The translations under genes and the position numbers were made by a program. Below the pieces are notes generated by a model, which was not told the origin of the DNA, did not search any database, and was given only the letters and a program-made list of their open reading frames with translations. A DNA stretch of 64,000 nucleotides, from assembly GCA_016125095.1 (NCBI GenBank), contig WGMK01000006.1:100816-164815 (forward strand), in the 5' to 3' direction. The stretch comes from Candidatus Hydrogenedens sp. (GTDB lineage: Bacteria > Hydrogenedentota > Hydrogenedentia > Hydrogenedentales > JAEUWI01). Numbering within the stretch: position 1 is the stretch's first letter; every line of letters begins with the position of its first letter. Positions 26,434 to 36,029 of this stretch are shown one piece after another.

Positions 26434-27402
26434 ATGAGCGACACAATCGAAACCGGAGCGGCTGCCCCGCCGGACATCGCCGACGATGTGCTCGTGCGCA
26501 GGCATGCCGCCCTGCAGCGGCGGCTCGCGGTGGAAGAACGCCACCTGCGCGTGCCCGGAAGCGAAGACGACGCGCTCGACCTCAAGATGAAGATCGCGAT
26601 ACCGGGGCTGACCTGGCTGCTTAAGCTTTCGGGCCTCTGGAACACCGCGCGCGCCAACGCCACAAAACTGCACCTGCGCCACCTCGAGTGGCGGGTACCC
26701 GGCCTTCCTGCCGACCTCGATGGTTTCACCATCCTCCACGTGTCGGACCTGCATTATCCCCGAAAAAACAACGGCTACGCCGAGGCGGTCGAGGCGCTGC
26801 TCGATGGCGTCGAGGCGGATCTTGCCGTCTTTACCGGCGACTACCGCTACGGCCACCTCGGCGAGACCGACCATGTCCCCCGGCATCTGGCCTCACTGCT
26901 GTCGCGCATCCGCACGCAACACGGCGCCTACGGCATCCTCGGAAACCACGATACGCACGACATGGCCGAGCCGCTCCGCTCCACAGGCCTGCGCCTGCTC
27001 ATCAACGAGGGGACGGAAGTCGAAGTCGGCGGCACTCGGCTCTGGCTGGCAGGTTCCGACGACCCGCACAGCATGAAGGCCGATGACTTTGGCGCAGCGC
27101 TACAGGGTTCGGAGCCGGGCGATTTTGTCGTCGCGCTCGTGCATACGCCGGAGCTCGCGCACCAGGCCGCCGCCGCTGGGGCGCGGCTCTATTTCTGCGG
27201 GCATACCCACGGCGGACAGGTGTGCGTGCCGGGTTGGGGGCCCATCGAGACCAATTGCCGTATGCCGCGCAAGTATCTCCACGGCGAGTGGGAGCATGAC
27301 GGCATGCTGGGGCTGACCACCGCCGGACTCGGCACGACGGATGTGCCCGTGCGGCTGAACTGCCCGGCCGAGGCGCACCGCATTACGCTACGGCGCGCCT
27401 AG
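26434..27402 (+). CDS. Metallophosphoesterase, YaeI-like
   Basis: The ATG at 26434 follows the terminator and has GGGAG upstream, giving 322 residues. The calcineurin-like set is complete: SDLH (Asp105, His107), GDYRYG (Asp136), GNHD (170-173), ALVHTPE and GHTHGGQ. A hydrophobic patch before the domain (about 52-68) may bind the membrane, as in YaeI-type phosphodiesterases linked to lipid intermediates. Substrate unknown. Confidence 0.88.
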   Translation: MSDTIETGAAAPPDIADDVLVRRHAALQRRLAVEERHLRVPGSEDDALDLKMKIAIPGLTWLLKLSGLWNTARANATKLHLRHLEWRVPGLPADLDGFTILHVSDLHYPRKNNGYAEAVEALLDGVEADLAVFTGDYRYGHLGETDHVPRHLASLLSRIRTQHGAYGILGNHDTHDMAEPLRSTGLRLLINEGTEVEVGGTRLWLAGSDDPHSMKADDFGAALQGSEPGDFVVALVHTPELAHQAAAAGARLYFCGHTHGGQVCVPGWGPIETNCRMPRKYLHGEWEHDGMLGLTTAGLGTTDVPVRLNCPAEAHRITLRRA

Positions 27403-27408
27403 TCGGCG

Positions 27409-27876
27409 CTATGGCGCCATGAGGTTCACCACCGTGTAGCCGATTTGGGTGATGCCGTAATACCCCGCGCCAATCTGCGCGATGACCACCGCACCCGTGG
27501 CCGCCTGCCCCAATCCGAACAGGCCGCCCAGCGCCAGCTGGCCGAGGCACACCAGCCCGCAGGTGGCCTGACCGAGCCCGAACAACAGCCCCGCGGAGGC
27601 CTGCCCGAACGCGATAATCCCGGCACTGGCATGGCCGATGGCGATGCCGCCTACCGCCAGCCGCCCGATGGCGATGCCGCCCTTCGCCACGATGAGACGC
27701 CCGGTGTCGGGACACTTGCCGCGCGTGAAATGCACCAGCGGCCAACCGTTGGGCAGCTTCGCCCGGCTTTGGTATTCCGCAAACAGGCGGCCATCGGGAT
27801 AGACATACCGGCGCCAAAGCCCCGATGCGGTTTCTTCCCATTGATACTCGACCGGCTCCAACAGGAGGTTCTCCAT
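27409..27876 (-). CDS. Gly-rich periodic-repeat protein, 155 aa
   Basis: The ATG at 27876 has GGAGGAA upstream. The first ~60 residues are an ordinary soluble segment (YVYPDGRLFAEYQSRAKLP). From about residue 65 a Gly/Ala/Ile pattern with period near 10 begins (GGIAIGRLAVGG, IAIGHASAG, IIAFGQASAG, LFGLGQATCG and so on). Such hydrophobic glycine repeats may form a membrane-embedded or beta-solenoid structure. No family was recognised. It converges with the metallophosphoesterase gene. Confidence 0.7.
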   Translation of the reverse strand: MENLLLEPVEYQWEETASGLWRRYVYPDGRLFAEYQSRAKLPNGWPLVHFTRGKCPDTGRLIVAKGGIAIGRLAVGGIAIGHASAGIIAFGQASAGLLFGLGQATCGLVCLGQLALGGLFGLGQAATGAVVIAQIGAGYYGITQIGYTVVNLMAP

Positions 27877-28003
27877 GTCGCGTTCCTCCATCGGGCACTA
27901 CCGCGCTTGCCGCAGATTTATTCGAAGGCCAGTATACAAGCCCGACTCCTTTGGCTTAGGATGTGCCAGACTACACGGGGATCGCCAAGCGGGAGGAAAC
28001 GCA

Positions 28004-29026
28004 ATGCGACGCATAACGATGACGGTTTTGGCGCTGCTGATGGCGGCGGGCGCGCGGGCGGATGTGGCGGCGGACCTCGCCGCGGCGGCCGACAAACTGA
28101 AGGCCGCGCTGCCGGAAGCGCAGCAGGCGCAGTTGATACTCCCCTTCGAGCAGAAGGAGCGCGTGCGCTGGAGCTTTTTCCCCGGCGAACACGACGGCCT
28201 GCGGCTGGGCGATTGCGACGAGGCCGCGCAGGCGGCGATGCTCGGCGTGGCGCGCACGGCCCTCAGCGCCAGCGGATTCGAAAAGACCGAACTCGTGCGC
28301 CAACTGGACGACGTACTCGGCGCGGCCGCGCCTGATCGCTATTCGGCCGGTAACTACTACCTCGCCATCTGGGGCACGCCGGGCGCTGAGGGCGCATGGG
28401 CGCTGCGCTGGGAAGGCCACCACCTCTCGCTCAACTGGCTGGTGAAGGACGGCAAGGTGATGGCGAGCACGCCGCAGTTCATCGGCAGCAATCCGGCGAA
28501 TGTGCTCGAGGGGCCGCGCATCGGCCTGCGCGTGCAGTCCGCCGAGGAAGACCAGGCCCGCGCCCTGCTGCAAGCCCTGAGCGACGACCAGCGCGCCATC
28601 GCCATCGCGGGCGCCGAGGCCCCCGGCGACATCACCACGTCGATGAATCCCCGCGTGCGCGGCATCGACCCGGCCGGCATCGAGTACAGCGCGCTGAATG
28701 CCGAGCAGCAGACCCAGCTGCGTGCCCTCATCCAGCTCTACATCGACGTGCAGGCCGAGCCGCTGCAGGCCGCACGCGCCGCGGCGCTGAGCGAAGACGC
28801 CCTCGCGGCCACCCGCTTCGCCTGGTTCGGTGGCACCGAATCCGGCCAGCCCCACTACTACCGCATCCAGGGCCCCGGCTACGTCATCGAGTACGCCAAC
28901 ACCCAGAACAACGCCAACCACATCCACACGGTCTGGCGCGATTTCGAAAACGACTTCGGCCGCGACGTGCTCGAAGAGCACCTCGCCATGTTCCACGGCG
29001 TCAGCTTCCTTGGCGCGGCGCTGTAG
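28004..29026 (+). CDS. Exported DUF3500 domain protein
   Basis: GGGAGGAAA precedes the ATG at 28004. The 340-residue product has a signal peptide (about residues 1-20, ending GARA) and one domain of unknown function with FPGEHDGLRLGD, GHHLSLNWLV, TPQFIGSNP and, near the end, YANTQNNANHIHTVWRDFENDFG. This His/Asp/Asn-rich pattern marks DUF3500; a metal site is possible. It is likely periplasmic and transcribed alone. Confidence 0.88.
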   Translation: MRRITMTVLALLMAAGARADVAADLAAAADKLKAALPEAQQAQLILPFEQKERVRWSFFPGEHDGLRLGDCDEAAQAAMLGVARTALSASGFEKTELVRQLDDVLGAAAPDRYSAGNYYLAIWGTPGAEGAWALRWEGHHLSLNWLVKDGKVMASTPQFIGSNPANVLEGPRIGLRVQSAEEDQARALLQALSDDQRAIAIAGAEAPGDITTSMNPRVRGIDPAGIEYSALNAEQQTQLRALIQLYIDVQAEPLQAARAAALSEDALAATRFAWFGGTESGQPHYYRIQGPGYVIEYANTQNNANHIHTVWRDFENDFGRDVLEEHLAMFHGVSFLGAAL

Positions 29027-29114
29027 CCGGACACCTAAACCTGCATGCGCGGGCAGAACGGGCTTGCTTTCGCCGCGTCAACGACCGTGCGTTGTTGACT
29101 GTGGTGGGCCCAGA

Positions 29115-31421
29115 TTAAAACGTCAAGCTCCAAGCTAGCGGCGCGGTCGTCGCGCAATGAAGGCTAACCTGCAAGGACTCGGCGTTCTGCATGATAGCCG
29201 TCTCCAATCCACTGAATTCGCTGCCCGTTACCTTGTAGCCCTCGGGCACAAGAAACGTCAGCGCATAGTCGGTGTCGGCCACGGCGTCGAAGGAACCGGC
29301 CAGCGTGCGCTCGGTTTCATTCCAAGACAACGCCGTGAAATCCGTCGCGCCTTGGGACCAGTGGCGATCGGTAGACAACAACATCGGGTGCGGCTCGCGC
29401 CTGCGGAAACTGAATAACCGCACACTGCCGGGGGGCAGCTCCGCCTCGAAGCTACCGCGCGCGATACCGCAGTAGCGCTGGTTCCAGAAATCGAAGACGG
29501 CGTATTCGGTGGTTGCATCCAGCCCAAGCATTGTCAGGTCGAGCGACTCGGTCGTGCCGTGCTCAGCATCCCAATTGAACACCGCAACGATCTGCCATTG
29601 CCCGATGGCGCTGTCGATGGGCAGGCTCCATAGTCGCGCGTCTTTGCGCTCAAACAGATCCACCGGTCGCGCGGGCGTCTCCATCACCGGCAGCAGGCGC
29701 CGCAGGATGTCGATCTCGTCGGGCGTAAGCAGGCTGTAAGCGTCCCCGATTTTTACGGCGCCGCCCGTCAGCGCCGCGCCCGTCATCCAGGCGATTTGCT
29801 GGTCGCGCGTCAGCTTGGGATAGCCCGCGACGTTCCAGCGCGCGCGGGTCTCGTCGTGCCCGAAGTAGGCGCAGTCCTGATCGAGCGCCACCACGCGTGG
29901 TGACAGGTAATAGCGGCGGGCGGCATTGGTCAGCGTATCGACGCAGCCCCACGACCACGTGCCGCCGTCGTTGCGCCAGATGGGCGCGCAGTCCACCCCC
30001 GCGCGCATGCCGTCCGCCGTGCGGCTGACGATGGAAAAGGGCGCGACGCCCATGATGAACGTATCCGCCTCCGCGCCGTCGCGGATGGCCTGCATGCCCC
30101 GGTTCAGGGCGCTCGCGTGCGTGGCCGCCGCATCGGTATAGGCATTCACCGCCAGCAGGTGATAGAGGAAATCCGTCTCGACCAGCGCGTCGTAGCCCCA
30201 GTCCTGCGTAATCGTGCGATAGACGCCCTTGAGGAAGTCATACGCTTCCGGCACGGTCACATCGAGCACGCGCTCGTCCTTGCCCATCAGCGACAGCCCC
30301 ACCAGATTCGGTTCGAGAAGCCAATCCGGATGCGCCGCCGCCACGGCCGCGCCCGTGTTCACCGTGAAGGGTTCGGTCCACAGGCCCGCCGTCATTCCGC
30401 GCGCATGCACGGCATCGGCAAAGGCCTTCATGCCCGAGGGGAAGCGCGCTGCGTCCGCTTCCCACGCGCCCGCCTGCTGCTGCCAGCCGTCGTCGATGGA
30501 GAAGTGCGTCCAGCCGTAGCGCTTCAGGGCCGTGTCCGCCGCCTCGAGTTCCTGCTGCATCGACGCCTCGTCGATATCGGTGTGGTAGTGCGAGGCCCAC
30601 GAATCCCAGCCGTGCGGCAGCGCACGCCGCGTCGGCTTCAGGGTATTCCACTCCGCCACGCTGGTGCCGAACCGCTCGAGTCCTTCCAGCGGCGAGGCCT
30701 CGTCCACACCGAGATACAACACCTCCGACGAGAGCGTCTCGCCCGGTGCTACTTTCTTTGCAGGGGTATAGCGGCATTCCGCACGGAACTGCGCAAACGC
30801 GGCTGCGGCGCGATCCTGCGGACGCTTCAGAGTCAATTGGGTATAGGCTTCCGCGTTCGTTAGAAAGCCCGCGATGAGCGAGCGGCGGGTTTCGGCATTC
30901 CAGGCGGCCAAGTTCCACAGCCCCGTCACCTCCCCCGCCTCGGCCGTCCACAGTTGCGCGTCGGGCCGCGTCAGCGTGCCATTGTCCAGGATATTCGCTG
31001 CCCCCGTGCCCGGCCCCAACGACGCGCCTTCCGATTCCCACGCCGACAGCGATTCGACGAAGACCGGTTCGCTGCCCGTATTCCGGTAGGCCGCCTGCGC
31101 GGTGACGTACGGAAGCCCGCAATACACGCGAACCTCCCATGTAAGGGATTCGAAGGAAGCGGTATACGCCGTGCCCTTGCCCAGCGCATCCTCGAATGGA
31201 GCATCGGTCCAGCCAGAGAATGCGCCTGCCGCATCCCGATTCGTGCTCGTGACCACGCGCGGCTGCGCCGAATCGAAGACAGCCGCACCGGATTCCGTGG
31301 TTACTGACACGCCTCCCGACGGCAGCGGATCGACCTTCACCGTGGCGCCACAGGGTTCCGACGGTACGATCGAAGCCACGGCCGCCATCGCGGCAAGTAT
31401 AAGTATTCTAGGCAGTTGCAT
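29115..31421 (-). CDS. Exported alpha-galactosidase-like glycoside hydrolase (GH36/melibiase type)
   Basis: The 768-residue product starts with a signal peptide (about residues 1-27). An N-terminal beta-sandwich precedes a TIM barrel with HGWDSWASHYHTDID, FSIDDGWQQQAGAWE and AGLWTEPFTVNTGA; the likely nucleophile is the Asp in DALVETDFLYHLL, where the GH36 motif usually reads KxD. The C-terminal ~130 residues form another beta domain. It probably removes terminal alpha-linked sugars from oligosaccharides outside the cytoplasm. GGAG precedes the ATG. It diverges from the GntR operon. Confidence 0.82.
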   Translation of the reverse strand: MQLPRILILAAMAAVASIVPSEPCGATVKVDPLPSGGVSVTTESGAAVFDSAQPRVVTSTNRDAAGAFSGWTDAPFEDALGKGTAYTASFESLTWEVRVYCGLPYVTAQAAYRNTGSEPVFVESLSAWESEGASLGPGTGAANILDNGTLTRPDAQLWTAEAGEVTGLWNLAAWNAETRRSLIAGFLTNAEAYTQLTLKRPQDRAAAAFAQFRAECRYTPAKKVAPGETLSSEVLYLGVDEASPLEGLERFGTSVAEWNTLKPTRRALPHGWDSWASHYHTDIDEASMQQELEAADTALKRYGWTHFSIDDGWQQQAGAWEADAARFPSGMKAFADAVHARGMTAGLWTEPFTVNTGAAVAAAHPDWLLEPNLVGLSLMGKDERVLDVTVPEAYDFLKGVYRTITQDWGYDALVETDFLYHLLAVNAYTDAAATHASALNRGMQAIRDGAEADTFIMGVAPFSIVSRTADGMRAGVDCAPIWRNDGGTWSWGCVDTLTNAARRYYLSPRVVALDQDCAYFGHDETRARWNVAGYPKLTRDQQIAWMTGAALTGGAVKIGDAYSLLTPDEIDILRRLLPVMETPARPVDLFERKDARLWSLPIDSAIGQWQIVAVFNWDAEHGTTESLDLTMLGLDATTEYAVFDFWNQRYCGIARGSFEAELPPGSVRLFSFRRREPHPMLLSTDRHWSQGATDFTALSWNETERTLAGSFDAVADTDYALTFLVPEGYKVTGSEFSGLETAIMQNAESLQVSLHCATTAPLAWSLTF

Positions 31422-31509
31422 GTCCGTATGCTCCAGGTTTACCGGGTCGGACCGGCCGCGCAGCCTAACGGTTTCCCGATGCCTTCCGCCGCCCCCAGAA
31501 AAAAGTGCT

Positions 31510-31538
31510 TGACATCCCGCAGCAAAAGTGTCTTAATC
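31510..31538 (+). promoter_or_regulatory. Promoter of the GntR-ABC operon
   Basis: TTGACA (31510-31515), 17-bp spacer, CTTAAT (31533-31538). The -10 lies inside the left part of the palindromic operator. Confidence 0.6.
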
Positions 31539-31549
31539 ATTTAAGACAA
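31530..31549 (+). promoter_or_regulatory. Palindromic operator for the GntR regulator
   Basis: Perfect inverted repeat TGTCTTAA-TCAT-TTAAGACA: 8-bp arms 31530-31537 and 31542-31549 around TCAT. It overlaps the -10 and ends 20 nt before the regulator start, the placement expected for autorepression by a YtrA-type dimer. Confidence 0.75.
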
Positions 31550-31569
31550 TCTACACGAGGCGAATTTAC

Positions 31570-32001
31570 ATGCGGCTTTATCTGGCACCCAACAGCGGCA
31601 CCCCGATCTACGTGCAGATCGTGGAGCAGATAAAGCACGTCATCGCGTCGGGACGGCTGGTGGAGGGCGACGAACTGCCGACGGTGCGGGCGTTGGCGCA
31701 GCAGCTGGTGGTGAACCCGAACACGGTGCTGCGCGCCTATCAGGAACTGGAGCATCTCGGGCTGGTGGTGCGGCGGCAGGGCTCGGGCACCTATGTGTCG
31801 GGCGAAGGCTCGCCCCTTGCCGAAACCGCCCGCCTGAAAATCATGACCGAAAAAGTCGACGCCCTGCTCTACGACGCCCGCCACATGGACTTCAGCCGCG
31901 AGGCGCTGTCGGAACTGATCGACGAGCGGGCGCGCGCGCTGAACCTGGACCACGAAACCGAAGGCAAGCGGACACCGGACGAGGGAGATTCGAAGGCATG
32001 A
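31570..32001 (+). CDS. GntR/YtrA-family transcriptional regulator
   Basis: The 143-residue protein has the winged-helix domain at residues 10-78 (PIYVQIVEQIKHVIASGRL, LPTVRALAQQL, VNPNTVLRAYQELE, GSGTYV) and a short C-terminal helical tail instead of a ligand-binding domain, which is the YtrA subfamily. These repress linked ABC transporter genes and are often relieved by cell-wall stress; whether that holds here is inference. Its end overlaps the ABC gene as ATGA. Confidence 0.93.
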   Translation: MRLYLAPNSGTPIYVQIVEQIKHVIASGRLVEGDELPTVRALAQQLVVNPNTVLRAYQELEHLGLVVRRQGSGTYVSGEGSPLAETARLKIMTEKVDALLYDARHMDFSREALSELIDERARALNLDHETEGKRTPDEGDSKA

Positions 32002-32909
32002 GTGCAACGGAATCAGGCAACGTGATCGCGGTGGAATCGCTCACCCGGAAATTCGGGCGCAAGGCTGCGCTGGACAACGTCTCGCTCGCCGTGCCCGAGG
32101 GCTGCGTCTACGGGCTCGTGGGCGGCAACGGCGCGGGCAAGACCACGCTGGTCAAGCATTTGCTGGGCACGTTCAAGGCGCAGACCGGAAGCGTGCGCGT
32201 GCTGGGCGAAGACCCCGTCCGCAGTCCGGTCGAGGTGCTCTCGCGCGTGGGCTATCTGTCCGAAGACCGCGACCTGCCCGGCTGGATGCGCGTGCGCGAC
32301 TGGCTGCGCTACAGCGAAGCCTTCTATCCGGCGTGGGATGCGGAGTACGCCGAACGCCTGCGCGAGCGCTTCGGGCTCGATCCGGACACGCGCATCAAGC
32401 GGCTGTCGCGCGGCGAAACCGCCAAGGCCGGGCTGCTCGCCGCGCTCGCGTTCAGGCCGCCGCTGCTGCTGCTCGACGAGCCCTCGTCGGGTCTCGACCC
32501 CTCGGCGCGCCGCAACATCCTCGAGGCCATCATCCGCACCGTCGCGGGCGAAGGACGCACGGTGTTCTTCTCGTCTCACCTGCTCGAAGAAGTCGAGCGC
32601 GTCGCCGACCGCGTGGCGATGCTGCACCAGGGACGGCTCGTGTTCGAGGGCACGATGGAAGACCTGCACGCCACCCACCACCGCTGGATGCTCCGCTTTC
32701 CGCAGGCCCCGGCCGGCCACCCGAACCTGCCCGGCGCGCTCCACCTCGAAGGCGACGGACAGGATTGGACGGCGGTGTCCGAAGGCGACGCCGAGCGCTT
32801 CCGCACGGAGGCCCTCGCGGCCGGCGCCGAAATCACCGGCCACTCCGGCGCCAGCCTCGAGGAAGTGTTTCTCGCCCGCGTCGGCCACGCCGCCGTGCTG
32901 GAGGATTGA
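31998..32909 (+). CDS. ABC transporter ATPase subunit, YtrB type
   Basis: The 303-residue cytoplasmic ATPase has Walker A GGNGAGKT (42-49), signature LSRGE (137-141, in place of LSGGQ), Walker B LLLLDE (156-161), D-loop SGLD and H-loop His194. The usual Q-loop Gln is not obvious (GYLSEDRDL). A ~90-residue C-terminal extension follows. It pairs with the permease encoded 3 nt downstream. Confidence 0.93.
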   Translation: MSATESGNVIAVESLTRKFGRKAALDNVSLAVPEGCVYGLVGGNGAGKTTLVKHLLGTFKAQTGSVRVLGEDPVRSPVEVLSRVGYLSEDRDLPGWMRVRDWLRYSEAFYPAWDAEYAERLRERFGLDPDTRIKRLSRGETAKAGLLAALAFRPPLLLLDEPSSGLDPSARRNILEAIIRTVAGEGRTVFFSSHLLEEVERVADRVAMLHQGRLVFEGTMEDLHATHHRWMLRFPQAPAGHPNLPGALHLEGDGQDWTAVSEGDAERFRTEALAAGAEITGHSGASLEEVFLARVGHAAVLED

Positions 32910-32912
32910 CCC

Positions 32913-34487
32913 GTGCCACACCGCAAATGGAACAAATACTGGGCACTCGCCTGGGAACAGCTGCTGGTGACGGGCTCGGTCTGCGCGGCCGCCTTCGGGG
33001 TCAATGCGGCCTTCGCCGGGGTGGCGGGCCTGTCGTATGCCTCGGGCGGCACATCGCTGGGCGACGCGCGAGCCATGGCGGGCTCGGGCGCTGTGCTGCT
33101 TTCCATGCTCATTGCAATCATCGCCAGCGTCGCGCGGCAGAACGCGGCAGGCGAGCTTTCCCTCGATTTCGACCCCCGCCTCCGGCGCATGCCCGTGTAT
33201 ACCCTGCCGCTCGTGTCGCTGGTGTTCTTCGTGCGCACGGGCTGCCTCTTCCTGTTCGCGGCCGTCGGGGCGGCGCAGTGGTATTGGTTCGGATCCGACT
33301 TCGACCCCGCGGCGCTCTATTTCCTGCTCATCGCCTACCTGGTGCTGCAGACCATCGTCTGGACGCGCTCGGGCCTCACGGGCATCGAATACCTCGTCGG
33401 CGGCAGCGTGCTCGCCGTGGCGCTGGGCACCCTCTACGGATTGCAACTGCCCGATGCGACCTTTGCTCTGCTCGTCCTCGTCTACGCCGCGGCGTTCCTG
33501 GTATCGCTCGCGGGCATCGCGCTCATCCGGCGCGACGCGCGCTGGCCACTGCCACGTCCCGGCGAAATCTTCGATGCCATCACCGGCCTGAATGCCTCGC
33601 CGCGCCACCCCTTCCGCAATGGGCTCGCCGCGCAGGTCTGGTATGAGGGACGCCGCGCGGGCTGGCTCCTGCTTTTTACGAGCGCTACTTTCACGGTCAT
33701 CGGCTTCGTCATCCTCCGTTCGGGCGACTACCTCAATTACGACGACCGCTACCCCTGGAACTACTCGCGCTACCTGTGGCTGTATCCATGGGTGCCCTAT
33801 ATCGCGCTGCTGCTGGCCGCGCCCATCGCGGGTGCCGTGGCGCTTTCCACGGGAGCGGGCCCCACGTTCATGCGGCCGCTCGAAACTCGCCACCTCGCGC
33901 TCGCGAAGCTCGTCGCGCTCTTCCGCGCGCTCGCCATCGCGCTGCCGCTGGCCGCAGTCGTCTCCGCGCTCGCGTCGGCACTCTCCGATACCGCCCTGTG
34001 GGACATCATGATGGACGCCTGGAACCACGGCGAGATCGATCTGGCCGGGCTGCTCGCCTGGCGGGCCGGGCCCATGCTGCTCATGGCCGTCGCGGCGTGG
34101 GCTCTGATGTTCGCACGCTCGCTCGAATCGCTCGCCATCGCGATCCTGTCCGCCGCGTGCTTTGTCATCGGACTGGTCCTCGCGGACCTCAATTTCATGA
34201 ACGACGAATACCTCGGCAATATCGCCGTCGCTTCCGTTCCGATGGCGGTCATCATCGTCGTTACCGGGGCTCGCTACCGCAAGGCGCTTCGCTCCGGCGT
34301 GCTACCAGGCCGCGCGTTCGATATCGCCGCTGCCATTTGCGCCCTGTCCGCCATTCTCGTCTTGCTCTATGCCGGCAGCGTGCAATTCGACGCCAACTTC
34401 TTGTGGGTCGGGCTCGCATGCGGCTGCCTGCTGGTGCTGCCGGGCGCCTCCGTTTCCTTGCACCTCCAGCGCCAGCGCCACCGCTAA
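32913..34487 (+). CDS. ABC transporter membrane subunit
   Basis: Starts at GTG 32913; 524 residues with roughly 12 membrane spans in two groups and a central soluble stretch (about 205-230). It fits ABC-2-type permeases of YtrB-linked systems, although sequence motifs in such permeases are weak. The substrate is unknown; export of a drug, lipid or peptide is possible. An unknown exported or anchored protein follows after 15 nt with its own AAGGAG. Confidence 0.82.
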   Translation: MPHRKWNKYWALAWEQLLVTGSVCAAAFGVNAAFAGVAGLSYASGGTSLGDARAMAGSGAVLLSMLIAIIASVARQNAAGELSLDFDPRLRRMPVYTLPLVSLVFFVRTGCLFLFAAVGAAQWYWFGSDFDPAALYFLLIAYLVLQTIVWTRSGLTGIEYLVGGSVLAVALGTLYGLQLPDATFALLVLVYAAAFLVSLAGIALIRRDARWPLPRPGEIFDAITGLNASPRHPFRNGLAAQVWYEGRRAGWLLLFTSATFTVIGFVILRSGDYLNYDDRYPWNYSRYLWLYPWVPYIALLLAAPIAGAVALSTGAGPTFMRPLETRHLALAKLVALFRALAIALPLAAVVSALASALSDTALWDIMMDAWNHGEIDLAGLLAWRAGPMLLMAVAAWALMFARSLESLAIAILSAACFVIGLVLADLNFMNDEYLGNIAVASVPMAVIIVVTGARYRKALRSGVLPGRAFDIAAAICALSAILVLLYAGSVQFDANFLWVGLACGCLLVLPGASVSLHLQRQRHR

Positions 34488-34502
34488 GAAGGAGACGTAT
34501 CC

Positions 34503-35972
34503 ATGTTGCTTCACGAACTCCGACGCCCCTGGGCCCTGGCCGCCATCGCCGCTGCCGCACTGGTTTGCGCGCTGCTCCTGTTCGACCGCTGGCGCACGCA
34601 GCCGTGGCAGTGGCCCGGCAATCCGGAGGGTATTCCGTCCGGCCTGTCGGGCTACATGGCGAAACACCACTTGGACGTTGACTATTGGACTTACCCCCAG
34701 ATGTCGTCCGCGTCCACCCTGGCGCAAGTGTTGTCCGCCGAGACCCGCATGGAGCTTCCGCCGACCACCTTTGTAACCGCGCAGGAAAGCGGCCTAACAC
34801 TTCCCCTGCCGCGGTCGGCGATTGACGCCATGCGGGAGCTTCACGACCGCAATCGCGAATCGCTCGCCATGGCCTACAAGACCGCCGCTCTGATTACCTT
34901 CGATGAAACGCCGGTGCGTACCATGCTGCGGCGGGAGTTCAGCATGTCGGAACGGCGGTACTCCTCGCGCAATCTTCAGGAAGTCCTGCAATACGAGATC
35001 ATGCTCTGCGCAACGGAGCACGACTTCGCTGGTGCGATACGCGCCCTGGAGACCTTCTATAAACTGGCCGAATCGGACGCGCCGTATCCAGCAATCCCCG
35101 ACCAGTGGAACCGGGTCTACACCCTGATCAAAGCGCATAACTCCGTCGCGCTTTTGTGCAACCTGATGCCGCTTTCGCGCGGCCAATGGGATGAGGTGAT
35201 GGCGCTCAGCCGCAAACCGGGCCGGCTGCTGCTGGACGATATCCGCGACGCGATGGAATACACCGCCATGCAGGAGCTGGCCAAGCCCTCCGGATTCCGC
35301 CATACCGGAATCTCAAACATCCGCCCGGTGAATGACGATTTTTGGTACCCGCAGTTCCCCTATTTCACCAGCGAAATCTTCGACAGCGCGGTGTATGCCA
35401 TCACCGGGCGCGAACGTATGGACCAGACCGCAGCGGCACGTTTCGCCATCGAGAACTCGCGGCACTTCGGGCCTTTCGATACCCTCGCCTACGACCGGGA
35501 TTCGCATCGTTCGGTATACCAGTACGCCATCGCGCTGAACGACATCACGCAGGCCGCGTCGGGCCTCGAGCGCAACGCCGGCGCCTGCGTGCTGTATCCC
35601 GCGCTTATTCAGGCCGCCGCCGCGATTTCCTGCTTCCGCGACCAGTTCGGCCGCTTTCCCGACACGCTCGACGAAATCCCCGCCGACTGCCTGCGATCGC
35701 TTCAGGACGGTCCGGAGGCTATCGGCGTGCTGTTCAACGACCGCTATGTGAACCGGACCTTCCAATACCGGCGCACCAGCCGCGGCGTGGTGGTGTATTC
35801 CGTGGGCTTCAACCGGCGCGACGACACGTTGGACGACGATCTGCGCTGGCAGAACATCGTCGAGAACAAGCCCGGACTCGCCCGCACGATGCCGCGCAAT
35901 GAAAACTACGGCGACGATATCCGTTTCGAGATCCTTGCCCGCAGCACGGATGAGTCCGACGGCAGCGCGTGA
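34503..35972 (+). CDS. Membrane-anchored protein linked to the ABC operon
   Basis: The 489-residue product has one N-terminal membrane span (about residues 10-28) and a large outer part, helical and without recognised domains up to about 350. The C-terminal part (CFRDQFGRFPDTLDEIP ... YSVGFNRRDD) resembles a module seen at the ends of exported planctomycete-type proteins, where 'G.yP..L.el' is followed by 'YSvG.N..Dd'. It probably works with the transporter, perhaps as an accessory factor outside the membrane. Confidence 0.75.
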   Translation: MLLHELRRPWALAAIAAAALVCALLLFDRWRTQPWQWPGNPEGIPSGLSGYMAKHHLDVDYWTYPQMSSASTLAQVLSAETRMELPPTTFVTAQESGLTLPLPRSAIDAMRELHDRNRESLAMAYKTAALITFDETPVRTMLRREFSMSERRYSSRNLQEVLQYEIMLCATEHDFAGAIRALETFYKLAESDAPYPAIPDQWNRVYTLIKAHNSVALLCNLMPLSRGQWDEVMALSRKPGRLLLDDIRDAMEYTAMQELAKPSGFRHTGISNIRPVNDDFWYPQFPYFTSEIFDSAVYAITGRERMDQTAAARFAIENSRHFGPFDTLAYDRDSHRSVYQYAIALNDITQAASGLERNAGACVLYPALIQAAAAISCFRDQFGRFPDTLDEIPADCLRSLQDGPEAIGVLFNDRYVNRTFQYRRTSRGVVVYSVGFNRRDDTLDDDLRWQNIVENKPGLARTMPRNENYGDDIRFEILARSTDESDGSA

Positions 35973-36029
35973 TGCAGCGAACCCGTGAGAATCGATCGCC
36001 GGCAACACTTCCATCGCAATAGCTACCCC

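Noticed and set aside
32013..34028. 671-codon minus-strand open frame opposite the ABC genes
   Set aside because: No recognisable motif, Arg/Glu/His-rich shadow composition, and both plus-strand genes are well supported.
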